Assembly (NCBI GenBank): GCA_963929765.1
Contig: CAWVKD010000029.1
Coordinates: 1-11,651, forward strand
Reading direction: 5' to 3'
DNA: 11,651 bases
DNA from: RGIG529 sp963929765
GTDB lineage: Bacteria > Bacillota > Clostridia > Oscillospirales > Oscillospiraceae
In this document: positions 1 to 6,987 of the stretch, piece after piece
How the letters are laid out: each line of letters begins with the position of its first letter
How positions within the stretch are numbered: position 1 is the stretch's first letter
Program-made: the position numbers and the translations under genes
Notes under the pieces: model-generated
What the model was told of the DNA's origin: nothing
The model's database searches: none
The model's input: the letters and a program-made list of their open reading frames with translations, nothing else

Positions 1-1
1 C

Positions 2-139
2 GATAAGTCAAGCGGTCACTGCTATGTAAAGGTGGATATTCATTTTACGGCAGTAGAAATGATAGACATTGCGACTGAACAGGAAATTCTTGCTATGATG
101 GAGGAAATACAGGAAACCCACAGGACTTTTGCTTTGTAG
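2..139 (+). CDS. C-terminal end of a probable large serine recombinase (partial)
   Basis: An open frame enters from the left edge and stops at TAG 137-139, giving 45 residues that start DKSSGH and contain VDIHFTAVEMIDI followed by an acidic helix EQEILAMMEEIQE. From memory of the family this resembles the DUF4368 tail of large serine site-specific recombinases from clostridial integrative elements, where a VDIYFTAVGMI strand and an EEIQ helix end the protein. The catalytic resolvase domain would lie outside the window. Such genes usually sit at one end of their element, so the element boundary could be in the next hundred bases. The assignment rests on this short tail only and a different protein is possible. 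It is convergent with gatB. Confidence 0.5.
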   Translation, partial: DKSSGHCYVKVDIHFTAVEMIDIATEQEILAMMEEIQETHRTFAL

Positions 140-175
140 TATAAGGACAAAGAATACGGTGCAACCCCATTCCTG

Positions 176-208
176 AGGTTACACTGTACCTTACATAACC
201 TTACATAA
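176..208. repeat. 10-bp tandem repeat and overlapping dyad between the recombinase-like tail and gatB
   Basis: CCTTACATAA occurs twice back to back at 189-198 and 199-208. Overlapping it are inverted arms AGGTTA (176-181) and TAACCT (196-201), and a smaller TGTA/TACA pair at 185-195. Its place, 40-70 bases after the stop of a recombinase-like gene, fits a recombinase binding or attachment site, but this is inference. It is not a convincing terminator because no T-run follows. Confidence 0.4.
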
Positions 209-249
209 AAATTTCCTTATTGGGCGTGCCCTTTTGAAAGTCCTCCTTT

Positions 250-1680
250 TTACATTGATATAGTTTCGAGCATGTCCAAGATAATTTGTTGAATTTTTTC
301 AGGATTTCCTTTTCCGCCTGTTTGCGCCATCACTCTACCGATAAGAGCTTTAGAAGCGGATTGTTTTCCTTTTTTATAAGCTGATACGGCATCTGGAAGA
401 GAAGATATAGCAATTTCAGCAAAAGAGCGTAAAACGTCATCATCATTGATTTGTTCCAGGCCTTGTTCTTTTACCAACTGTTCAGGATCTTTTTTTTTCG
501 TGTAAACTTCGGAAACCAATCTTTTGGCAGTACTGCTATTGATGATTCCATGACCAGATAAATCAGCCAATTTTGACATAAAAATAGGAGAGAGGTCGAT
601 AGATTTGCTATTGAAAGGAATATATTTAGAGAGCTCAGAAACAATTAAATTCGATAGAATTTTGGGATATGATGTTTGTGTAACGGCCTGATCGAAGTAA
701 TCAGCAATGGCTTTTTCTGCAGTCAGACATTCGCTGTCGTATGGGCTTAAACCATATTGTTTGATATAGCTTTTCTTTCTCGTATCAGGAAGTATAGGAA
801 TTTGTAGTTTTAGAGCATTGATGAGCTTTTGACTGATACGGATAGGAGGGAGATCTGGGTCCTGAAAAAAACGGTAATCGTTGATATTTTCTTTCCGTCG
901 CATGGAATATGTTTTTCCATTTTTTTCATCAAATCGTCGAGTTTCTTGTGTTAACGTCTGTCCTGCCTCCAGTATATGAATCTGCCGTTTGGTTTCATAT
1001 TCAATGGCACGGACGATAGATTGGAAAGAATTGAGATTTTTGATTTCTGTTCGTGTGCCAAGCGGGTGAGCTCCTATTTTTCGTACGGATATATTAACAT
1101 CACACCGAAAGGAACCTTCATTCATTTTACAGTCTGAGATTTCAAGATAACGAATTGTGGTTTGCAAATTTTTTAGATAAGCTTTTGCTTCTTCGCCTGA
1201 TCGAATATCTGGTTCTGAGACAATTTCGATCAAAGGGATACCACTGCGATTGAAGTCAATCATTGTTCCATATTTTGGATGGTGAATCAATTTTCCAGCG
1301 TCTTCTTCTATGTGAATTCTTGTAATACCAATTCGTTTTCTTCCACAGGTACTTTCGATGTCCAAATACCCATGCTCGCAAAGAGGAAGATCATATTGGG
1401 AAATTTGATATGCTTTGGGCAGATCAGGGTAAAAATAGTTTTTTCGATCCATTTTGGAATGAGTGGCGATGTGGCAGTTTGTACCCAATCCGGCTTTTAT
1501 GGCATAAATGACAGCGGTTTGGTTGAGAACGGGTAATGTACCTGGCATTCCCATACAAATGGGGCAACATTGAGTATTTGGTTCCGCGCCAAATGTAGTA
1601 GAGCAACCGCAAAACAGTTTGGTTTTTGTGGCGAGTTCGACGTGGACTTCGAGCCCAACGATGGTTTCATATGATTGCAT
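250..1680 (-). CDS. gatB: Aspartyl/glutamyl-tRNA amidotransferase subunit B
   Basis: GatB is the tRNA-binding and kinase subunit of GatCAB. It activates the side chain of Glu-tRNA(Gln) or Asp-tRNA(Asn) with ATP so that ammonia from GatA can convert it to Gln-tRNA or Asn-tRNA in the cytoplasm. The 476-residue length is normal. Visible signatures are GLEVHVEL (9-16), the metal-type cysteines CGC and CPIC (24, 26, 39, 42), DRKNYFYPDLPKAYQISQ (78-95), HIEEDAGK, and FNRSGIPLIEIVSEPDI. The C-terminal third is the YqeY-like tail that contacts the tRNA elbow. Start: ATG at 1680 shares its A with the gatA TGA stop. A GTG one codon upstream (1683) is also possible. The RBS GGAGG lies 9 bases before the ATG and 6 before the GTG. 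The coupled start implies gatA-gatB co-translation. No clear terminator follows the gene. Confidence 0.97.
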   Translation of the reverse strand: MQSYETIVGLEVHVELATKTKLFCGCSTTFGAEPNTQCCPICMGMPGTLPVLNQTAVIYAIKAGLGTNCHIATHSKMDRKNYFYPDLPKAYQISQYDLPLCEHGYLDIESTCGRKRIGITRIHIEEDAGKLIHHPKYGTMIDFNRSGIPLIEIVSEPDIRSGEEAKAYLKNLQTTIRYLEISDCKMNEGSFRCDVNISVRKIGAHPLGTRTEIKNLNSFQSIVRAIEYETKRQIHILEAGQTLTQETRRFDEKNGKTYSMRRKENINDYRFFQDPDLPPIRISQKLINALKLQIPILPDTRKKSYIKQYGLSPYDSECLTAEKAIADYFDQAVTQTSYPKILSNLIVSELSKYIPFNSKSIDLSPIFMSKLADLSGHGIINSSTAKRLVSEVYTKKKDPEQLVKEQGLEQINDDDVLRSFAEIAISSLPDAVSAYKKGKQSASKALIGRVMAQTGGKGNPEKIQQIILDMLETISM

Positions 1681-3134
1681 CACTTAGAACCTCCAGTTTG
1701 TTCAAAGGCGTATCCCACCTGGTAAAGAGTTGGTTCTGAAAAGGGTCGGCCAATTAGTTGCATACCAATAGGCATACCATTTGAAGTGACTCCGCAAGGT
1801 AGGGCAAGAGCAGGTAAACCTGCAATGTTAACAGGAACAGTATATGCATCCCCTAAATATTGTTCTATTGGATCTTGAATTTTTTCTCCAATTTGGTATG
1901 CTGCGGTTGGAGAGACAGGGGAAAGAATAAGATTGCATGTTTCAAAAATAGTGGAAAATTCCTTCCGAATGAGGTTACATACATGCAAGGCTTTTTGATA
2001 ATAGGTGTCGTAATGTTCAGAGCAAAGCACAAAGGTGCCAAGGAGTATGCGGCGCTTAACTTCTGCTCCAAATCCTTCGCTACGTGTCGCTTGGTATAAA
2101 GAATCGGTATGATGTGACAACTCACTACGGTATCCATATCGAATACCATCAAATCTGGCAAGATTGGATGAAGCTTCCGCGCTGGAAATGACATAATATG
2201 CAGCTAAAGCATAGTTGACGGAAGGTATAGAGATTTCGATAAGCTCTGCACCTAACGATTCTAACTGAGCCGCGGCAGTTAAAATAGCTGATTTGACTTC
2301 TGAATGGATACCCTTTTCCAACCATTCTTTTACCAATCCTATTTTAAGTCCTGTGATTTCTTTGCCTAAATCGGTCATATAATTTGGAATGTTACGGACG
2401 CGAGAGGTAGCATCTCGAGGATCGTGGCCAGAAATCGCATTTAAAACCATGGCATTGTCACGTACATCTTTGGTCAAAGGTCCAATTTGGTCCAAAGAGG
2501 ATGCAAAAGCAACCAGTCCATATCGAGAGACAGAGCCATATGTTGGCTTCATTCCGACAACGCCGCAAAATGAGGCAGGAAGGCGAATGGATCCTCCAGT
2601 ATCAGAACCAAGAGTATAAGCAGCTTCCTGCGCTGCTACTGCAGCAGCGGAACCGCCAGAACTTCCACCAGGTACACAATGAAGGTTTTTTGGATTTCTT
2701 GTTATATGAAAATAAGAATGTTCCGTTGAGGAGCCCATAGAAAACTCATCCATATTTAACTTGCCAAGCAAAATATAGGAAGATCTTTTTAGCATTTCAA
2801 TAACATGAGCATCATAGGGTGGTTGAAATTCTGAAAGCATCTTGGAGGCACAAGTGGTAGGTAAGGCACGCGTACAGATATTGTCTTTGATCCCCGCAGG
2901 AATGCCAGCAAGAGGGGAAAGAAATTCTCCCTTTATTCTTTGCTGATCTACATATTGGGCTGTTAAAAGGGCCCCTTCTATATCAAGAGCCAGATAAGCC
3001 ATGATATCTTGTTCTTTACGTTGGATCATATCAATATATGCTTTTGTTACATCTAAAGAGGAAAATTCTTTGGCAGCCAGGCCTTGAGATAATTCAAACA
3101 CTGTTTTTTCAGTGAGATCACGAAATGCTGACAA
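1680..3134 (-). CDS. gatA: Aspartyl/glutamyl-tRNA amidotransferase subunit A
   Basis: GatA is the amidase-signature glutaminase of GatCAB. It hydrolyses glutamine and channels ammonia to GatB. The protein has 484 residues, normal for the family. The Ser-cisSer-Lys triad is visible: Lys83 in GIKDNI, Ser158 in the GGSSGGS loop and nucleophile Ser182 in TGGSIR, with the spacing known for bacterial GatA (75 and 24 residues). GVVGMKPTYGSVSRYGLVAFASSLDQ follows, in two parts, as the classic amidase block. The start is TTG at 3134, with AAGGAG about 10 bases upstream overlapping the end of gatC. No ATG lies near, and the next Met is far inside the domain. Only two bases separate it from the gatC stop and it overlaps gatB, so the three subunits are co-translated. 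Confidence 0.97.
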   Translation of the reverse strand: MSAFRDLTEKTVFELSQGLAAKEFSSLDVTKAYIDMIQRKEQDIMAYLALDIEGALLTAQYVDQQRIKGEFLSPLAGIPAGIKDNICTRALPTTCASKMLSEFQPPYDAHVIEMLKRSSYILLGKLNMDEFSMGSSTEHSYFHITRNPKNLHCVPGGSSGGSAAAVAAQEAAYTLGSDTGGSIRLPASFCGVVGMKPTYGSVSRYGLVAFASSLDQIGPLTKDVRDNAMVLNAISGHDPRDATSRVRNIPNYMTDLGKEITGLKIGLVKEWLEKGIHSEVKSAILTAAAQLESLGAELIEISIPSVNYALAAYYVISSAEASSNLARFDGIRYGYRSELSHHTDSLYQATRSEGFGAEVKRRILLGTFVLCSEHYDTYYQKALHVCNLIRKEFSTIFETCNLILSPVSPTAAYQIGEKIQDPIEQYLGDAYTVPVNIAGLPALALPCGVTSNGMPIGMQLIGRPFSEPTLYQVGYAFEQTGGSK

Positions 3135-3136
3135 TA

Positions 3137-3502
3137 TTATAGTTCTCCTTCTACAGTATCAATGATTTTTGGAATCGTAATATAACCATCTTTTTGAGTT
3201 TCTACATGACACAACAGTTGCGAGCGATCCAGACTAGGACTGATTTCGTCTTTACGAAATACATTGGCAATGGGAAATTCATATGCATCATCATTTATGT
3301 CGGTTATATCCACTTCTTCCAGTTGATTGATGAATAGCAGGATCGTGAACAAATCTTTCTGAAGAGAATTCCGCTCTGAATCATCGAGAGATAGTTGAGC
3401 TAAATTTTCCAGTTTTTCAATGTCAATATTATCTGTAAAGTAAAAACACTTTTCGTGAGATTGTAATAATTGAAGATGATCCATCTTCTTTTTTGAATCC
3501 AT
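3137..3502 (-). CDS. gatC: Aspartyl/glutamyl-tRNA amidotransferase subunit C
   Basis: GatC is the small belt subunit that wraps GatA and GatB and stabilises the complex. The family core runs from about residue 26 to 117: IDIEKLENLAQLSL, a long helix with LFINQLEEVDI, then NVFRKDEISPSL (80-91) and DGYITIPKII near the end. I start it at ATG 3502, giving 121 residues, because AGAAAGGAG sits 7 bases upstream. A longer frame back to a TTG at 3625 would read through the leader hairpin and has no homology. An internal Met (residue 7) is an alternative. The roughly 25-residue lysine- and histidine-containing N-terminal extension is longer than the usual ~95-residue GatC, and its role is unknown. Confidence 0.93.
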   Translation of the reverse strand: MDSKKKMDHLQLLQSHEKCFYFTDNIDIEKLENLAQLSLDDSERNSLQKDLFTILLFINQLEEVDITDINDDAYEFPIANVFRKDEISPSLDRSQLLCHVETQKDGYITIPKIIDTVEGEL

Positions 3503-3559
3503 TCTTTTGCTCCTTTCTGATAATTGAAGACCATCTGTAAAAAGAAAGTAAAAGGAAAA

Positions 3560-3615
3560 CAGTCTTTCGTCCTCAATGAAGAAGTGTAAAACATTTTCAT
3601 TGGGACGAGAGACTG
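3560..3615 (-). terminator. Long hairpin with U-rich tail between thiD and gatC (terminator or attenuator)
   Basis: Arms 3560-3580 and 3596-3615 are complementary over about 20 bp with one mismatch and one bulged base, around a 15-nt loop. Read on the minus strand, the stem ends in AGACTG and is followed at once by a T-rich run (TTTTCC, TTTTAC, CTTTTT). That is the polarity of a rho-independent terminator for the thi operon, 100 bases after the thiD stop. It also lies inside the likely gatC leader, so it may act as an attenuator. The plus strand has no T-run after the stem, so it is one-directional. Confidence 0.7.
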
Positions 3616-3649
3616 CATGAGACAAAGGACACTCATAATGCTATTTATG

Positions 3650-3679
3650 ATTTTACAATATCTTTCGAGGCATATGCAA
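3650..3679 (-). promoter_or_regulatory. Candidate sigma-A promoter for gatCAB
   Basis: On the minus strand TTGCAT (3674-3679) and TAAAAT (3650-3655) are separated by 18 bases. A start near 3643 would give a leader of about 140 nt that includes the hairpin at 3560-3615. No comparable pair lies between the hairpin and gatC. The elements are good but not perfect, so this is a moderate call. Confidence 0.45.
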
Positions 3680-3714
3680 AATATAGTGCACCTAGCTTAC
3701 ATAGAAAAAGATCA

Positions 3715-4518
3715 TCAAAAGGTGTGTGGCTCGTTTATAGAAAGAGAATAGCAGTGGTTGAGAGGGCCATTGCCAGATCCAAGGTTACAATCCATTTTTA
3801 ATGCACCAGTTAAATATGTCTTAGCTCTTTGTATGCTTTCAATTAGAGTGTATCCAAGAGCGAGATTACTGGCAATAGCAGAAGAAAGTGTGCATCCTGT
3901 ACCATGGGTGTTTTTGGTTTGGATTTTTTCGCCTGGAAACCAAGTTATTGTACCATTGGTCAATAAAAGATCATCTGCGCAATCATCTAAATGCCCACCT
4001 TTGATTAAAACAGCTGTTGTATTTTGAGCTGCGATCGCAAACGCGCTGTCAACCATATCCGCTTTACACTTAATAGAGGTTCCAGAGAGGGCTTCTGCTT
4101 CTGGGATATTTGGGGTGATAAGTGAAGCAAGAGGGAATAGGTGTGTTTTAAGTGTTTCTACAGCATCTCCTGCTAGGAGTTTACCACCACTCGTTGCCAC
4201 CATAACTGGATCTACGACAACATAGGGAACTTTGTATTGAGTAAGCTTTTCCGCGATTACCAGCAAAATTTCTACGTTGGAGACCATACCTATTTTTACA
4301 GCGTCCGGAAAGATATCGGTGAATACACAATCAAATTGTTGAGCAACAAATGAAGGGGGTGTATCAAGAACACCATAAACGCCTGTAGTATTTTGAGCAG
4401 TCAATGCAGTGATAATGCTCATGCCATATACACCATGCATGGTCATGGTCTTTAAATCTGCCTGGATACCAGCGCCGCCACTGCAATCAGAACCGGCAAT
4501 AGTTACTACTTTTTTCAT
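3715..4518 (-). CDS. thiD: Hydroxymethylpyrimidine (phosphate) kinase
   Basis: ThiD phosphorylates HMP and HMP-phosphate to HMP-pyrophosphate, the pyrimidine donor of thiamin synthesis. It is a ribokinase-fold enzyme of 267 residues, normal length. Motifs: GSDCSGGAGIQADLKT (9-24) for HMP binding, the MTMHGVYG segment, DPVMVATSGG (103-112), TPNIPEAEAL, and the anion-hole/catalytic HGTGCTLSSAIA with Cys209. GSGNGPLNH (248-255) is the typical C-terminal block. Its ATG overlaps the upstream HAD gene by four bases (ATGA) and has GGAG just before it, so translation is coupled. It is the last gene of the thi operon; the downstream hairpin at 3560-3615 probably ends the transcript. Confidence 0.96.
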   Translation of the reverse strand: MKKVVTIAGSDCSGGAGIQADLKTMTMHGVYGMSIITALTAQNTTGVYGVLDTPPSFVAQQFDCVFTDIFPDAVKIGMVSNVEILLVIAEKLTQYKVPYVVVDPVMVATSGGKLLAGDAVETLKTHLFPLASLITPNIPEAEALSGTSIKCKADMVDSAFAIAAQNTTAVLIKGGHLDDCADDLLLTNGTITWFPGEKIQTKNTHGTGCTLSSAIASNLALGYTLIESIQRAKTYLTGALKMDCNLGSGNGPLNHCYSLSINEPHTF

Positions 4519-5168
4519 TTAAAACATCTCCAAAAGTCATGATAAGAATGCAAATGCCAAGTTGCTATAGCTTGGATCAATGGAGTTTCCTTTTGTGCAC
4601 TCTGGTCATAAACAGCAGCTACGGAAAAACCAGCAGAAACGGCAGTTTTCACTGCGTGGAGGGCGTCCTCAAATACAACTGTGTCTGCTTGACTTGTGCC
4701 TAAAATGGAAAGAGCACGAAAATAGATATCTGGTTGCTCTTTTCCAACGCCAACTTCTGTGCAGGTTATAATTCCAGAAAAATAATGATCTATTTCTAAA
4801 CGCTGTAAGGCAGCTTCTACAAGATATCGGTCTGTTGCTGTTGCAATGCAAAGTGCAATCTTTTTTTGATGTAATTCTTTTAAAAAAGCAAGAGCTGTTG
4901 GTTTTAAAGGAATATGGTAACGATAATCTTCTTCTACCAGGTCATTGGCCTCTTGCATTAGTTGTTCCACTGAATCTTCCAAACAATATTTCTCTTTGAG
5001 GTAAGAAACCGCTTGTTCCAAACTCATGGGTTTTAAGATTTGTCTTAGATCGGAAGGAGGCGTAATGCCTCGTCCCATTAAAAAACGATCTCCAACGGTA
5101 TCCCAGACCTCCATCGAATCTAGCAATGTACCATCTAGATCGAAAATAGCTCCTTTAAATTGCGTCAT
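4515..5168 (-). CDS. HAD-superfamily phosphatase in the thiamin operon
   Basis: This 217-residue protein carries the four HAD motifs: DLDGTLLDS (nucleophile Asp10, acid/base Asp12), the motif II Thr110 in CIATATD, Lys143 in GVGKEQPDIYFRA, and the acidic pair Glu167-Asp168 in VVFEDALHAV. The cap between motifs I and II is helical, as in beta-phosphoglucomutase-like or phosphoglycolate-phosphatase-like members. The substrate cannot be read from the sequence. Because the gene overlaps both thiE and thiD by four bases (ATGA at each junction), a thiamin-pathway phosphate ester such as thiamin monophosphate or HMP-phosphate is a reasonable inference, but a general house-cleaning phosphatase is possible. 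The RBS is weak (GGTGAT), consistent with coupling to thiE. Confidence 0.88.
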   Translation of the reverse strand: MTQFKGAIFDLDGTLLDSMEVWDTVGDRFLMGRGITPPSDLRQILKPMSLEQAVSYLKEKYCLEDSVEQLMQEANDLVEEDYRYHIPLKPTALAFLKELHQKKIALCIATATDRYLVEAALQRLEIDHYFSGIITCTEVGVGKEQPDIYFRALSILGTSQADTVVFEDALHAVKTAVSAGFSVAAVYDQSAQKETPLIQAIATWHLHSYHDFWRCFK

Positions 5169-5806
5169 TTCATCACCATTTGATCACATTGTGCCCTTAA
5201 TTGAATTGCGGCTTCTCGAATGTCTTTTCGAGCAAAGAGTGCTGAGACAACCGCAATGCCATCGATCCCTGTTCCTGATAATGTATGGATATTTTCCGCT
5301 GTGATTCCGCCAATAGCTACAACAGGAATAGAGGTAGAAGCACAGATTTCTTTTAATGTGTTGTAAGAAACGAAATCGGCATCTTCTTTGGTTGCAGTTG
5401 GAAAAACAGCACCAACGCCTAGATAGTCTGCACCTTGTGCTTCGGCAAGAAGGGCTTGTTCCATTGTTTGAACAGATACACCTATGATTTTATCTGGCCC
5501 AAGCAGGTGTCTGATTTCTGAAGCAGGCGTGTCACTTTGCCCCACATGAACACCATCTGCATTGACGGCAATGGCAACATCTACCTGGTCGTTAATGACC
5601 AGGGGAATATGATATTGATTCGTCACTTGCTGAATTTCTTTTGCAAGTTGACAAAAATCTTGATATTTTAGATGTTTTTCACGAAGCTGTACAAAAGTTA
5701 CACCACCTAAAATAGCCTGCTCCACTTCATGAGCTAAAGAATGGTCTTTCAGCCACATCCGATCCGTTACGGCATAAAGACGAAGTGCTTGTTTATCGAA
5801 TTTCAA
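5165..5806 (-). CDS. thiE: Thiamin-phosphate synthase
   Basis: ThiE condenses HMP-pyrophosphate with hydroxyethylthiazole phosphate to thiamin monophosphate and releases PPi. The 213-residue TIM barrel shows the family motifs in order: LYAVTD (10-15), VQLREK (39-44), LVINDQVDVA (69-78), GVHVGQSD (85-92), GVGAVFPTATK (130-140), VVAIGGI (162-168) and VVSALF (186-191), which bind the pyrophosphate and thiazole phosphate. The start is TTG at 5806. GAAGGG lies 7 bases upstream inside the end of thiM, and the reading frames overlap by 14 bases. The first Met-containing alternative would remove the first barrel strand, so TTG is preferred. Confidence 0.96.
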   Translation of the reverse strand: MKFDKQALRLYAVTDRMWLKDHSLAHEVEQAILGGVTFVQLREKHLKYQDFCQLAKEIQQVTNQYHIPLVINDQVDVAIAVNADGVHVGQSDTPASEIRHLLGPDKIIGVSVQTMEQALLAEAQGADYLGVGAVFPTATKEDADFVSYNTLKEICASTSIPVVAIGGITAENIHTLSGTGIDGIAVVSALFARKDIREAAIQLRAQCDQMVMK

Positions 5807-6617
5807 CTTTTTGCCCTTCTTTCAAAAGAGAAGCGTCCATTTGACTAATGGCGTCAATCAGATATGTACGGAAGGAGCCAGTTCCACTTTGATGTTTTGT
5901 CATCTTTTGATAGGCCAACTCACCAGATAAGCCCATAACACAAACAGCTGCAGCAGTAGCTTCCAACATACAGTCTGGATTGGCAGCACAGTAAGCAGCA
6001 ATCATGCCGGTCAGCATGCAGCCTGTACCTGTGATTTTAGACATGATCGGGTGACCATTTGAGATGATATAAGTTGTGTTGGCATCTGAAACAATATCAA
6101 TAGCACCTGTAATCGCAATGATAGAACCTGTTTTGCGAGCAAGGGATTTTGCAAATATGACTGAATCTGCCAGAGTATCTTCAGTAATAAGGTCACTGAT
6201 ATCTGCATCCACTCCTTTGGTGGTTCCGCTACCTGCATCTACCGTTTTCATTTCAGAGCTGTTTCCACGAATCACAGAAAAGTTGATTTCCTTTAATAAA
6301 CGGAACGTGGTTTCCGTACGGAGAGAAGAGGCTCCTGCACCCACAGGATCCAAAACAACAGGGTGAGAAAGGGCATTTGCTTTTTGCCCAGCTTTGATCA
6401 TAGATTGAATGGTGCGCTGATTTAATGTTCCAATATTGAGTACCAAAGCGTTACAGATTGACGTGATGTCTTCTACTTCTGCAATATCATCTGCCATAAT
6501 AGGCGATCCGCCGCAGGCGAGCATTACGTTAGCGCAATCATTTACAGTAACGTAATTTGTGATAAAGTGTACTAAAGGAACCTTGTTTCTGACTTGTGTT
6601 AGAATTGATTCAAACAT
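5793..6617 (-). CDS. thiM: Hydroxyethylthiazole kinase
   Basis: ThiM phosphorylates 4-methyl-5-(2-hydroxyethyl)thiazole with ATP. It is the salvage route to the thiazole half of thiamin and replaces the ThiG/ThiS/ThiH route. The protein has 274 residues, normal for this ribokinase-like family. Motifs: VHFITNYVTVNDCAN (16-30) for thiazole binding, VVLDPVGAGAS (87-97), RGNSSE (117-122), and the phosphate-binding ITGTGCMLTG with catalytic-site Cys200. ATG 6617 is preceded by AAGGAGAG at good spacing. It follows the DUF1294 gene by 23 bases and overlaps thiE. Together with thiE and thiD it forms a salvage operon; no de novo thiC or thiG is in the window. Confidence 0.97.
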   Translation of the reverse strand: MFESILTQVRNKVPLVHFITNYVTVNDCANVMLACGGSPIMADDIAEVEDITSICNALVLNIGTLNQRTIQSMIKAGQKANALSHPVVLDPVGAGASSLRTETTFRLLKEINFSVIRGNSSEMKTVDAGSGTTKGVDADISDLITEDTLADSVIFAKSLARKTGSIIAITGAIDIVSDANTTYIISNGHPIMSKITGTGCMLTGMIAAYCAANPDCMLEATAAAVCVMGLSGELAYQKMTKHQSGTGSFRTYLIDAISQMDASLLKEGQKVEIR

Positions 6618-6640
6618 AAAACATTCTCTCCTTTTTACTA

Positions 6641-6931
6641 TTATCTTTCATGAAAGAATAAGAAAACAAATGCAAAAATAGCTACTTGTAGAAAAAAAAG
6701 AATGGGGATTCCAAAACGAAATGCAGAATGTTTTGTCTTGTGCCGAAAGACCTGCATACCCATATAGATACCAACGGAACCGCCCAAAAAAGCGAAAAGG
6801 AATAAAATGGATTCTGGAGTTCTCCACCTTGCAAACTCAGCTTTCCGTTTGTCTCGGCCCATCAGGATGAAGCTAACAATGTTAATGGCGATTCCATAAA
6901 GTATCATACAAAATGCAACTATAGGGTGCAT
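6641..6931 (-). CDS. DUF1294 small membrane protein
   Basis: The 96-residue product has three or four hydrophobic helices (about 3-24, 42-58, 74-93) and the pattern typical of DUF1294: MGRDKRKAEF after the first helix, RTPE (37-40), a LGGSVGIYMGM segment and FRHKTKH (62-68). The family's function is unknown. ATG 6931 has GGAGG eight bases upstream and a consensus promoter just beyond, so it is the first gene of the transcript that runs into thiM 23 bases later. Whether it has any part in thiamin or precursor handling is untested. DUF1294 proteins occur in many contexts, so the linkage may be fortuitous. Confidence 0.85.
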   Translation of the reverse strand: MHPIVAFCMILYGIAINIVSFILMGRDKRKAEFARWRTPESILFLFAFLGGSVGIYMGMQVFRHKTKHSAFRFGIPILFFLQVAIFAFVFLFFHER

Positions 6932-6958
6932 TTATTTTGCCTCCAATCAATGTCTCAT

Positions 6959-6987
6959 ATTGTACCGCAACTACATGTTCAATGCAA
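6959..6987 (-). promoter_or_regulatory. Sigma-A promoter of the DUF1294-thiM-thiE-HAD-thiD operon
   Basis: On the minus strand TTGCAT (6982-6987) and TACAAT (6959-6964) are spaced by exactly 17 bases. Transcription would start around 6952, leaving a leader of only about 20 nt with the RBS GGAGG. That is too short for a TPP riboswitch, and no CTGAGA or ACCTGA core was seen upstream. Confidence 0.7.

Noticed and set aside
205..249. GGGCGTGCCC plus TTTT as a terminator after gatB
   Set aside because: The stem is only three to four base pairs, and the T-run is on the plus strand, the wrong side for gatB; it might weakly end the recombinase-like gene.
3503..3625. Extension of gatC to a TTG at 3625 (162 residues)
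   Set aside because: The added codons run through the leader hairpin and have no GatC similarity; ATG 3502 has a much better RBS.
3503..3714. T-box riboswitch upstream of gatC
   Set aside because: The conserved antiterminator core (AGGGTGG...ACCGCG type) is absent and the leader is too short.
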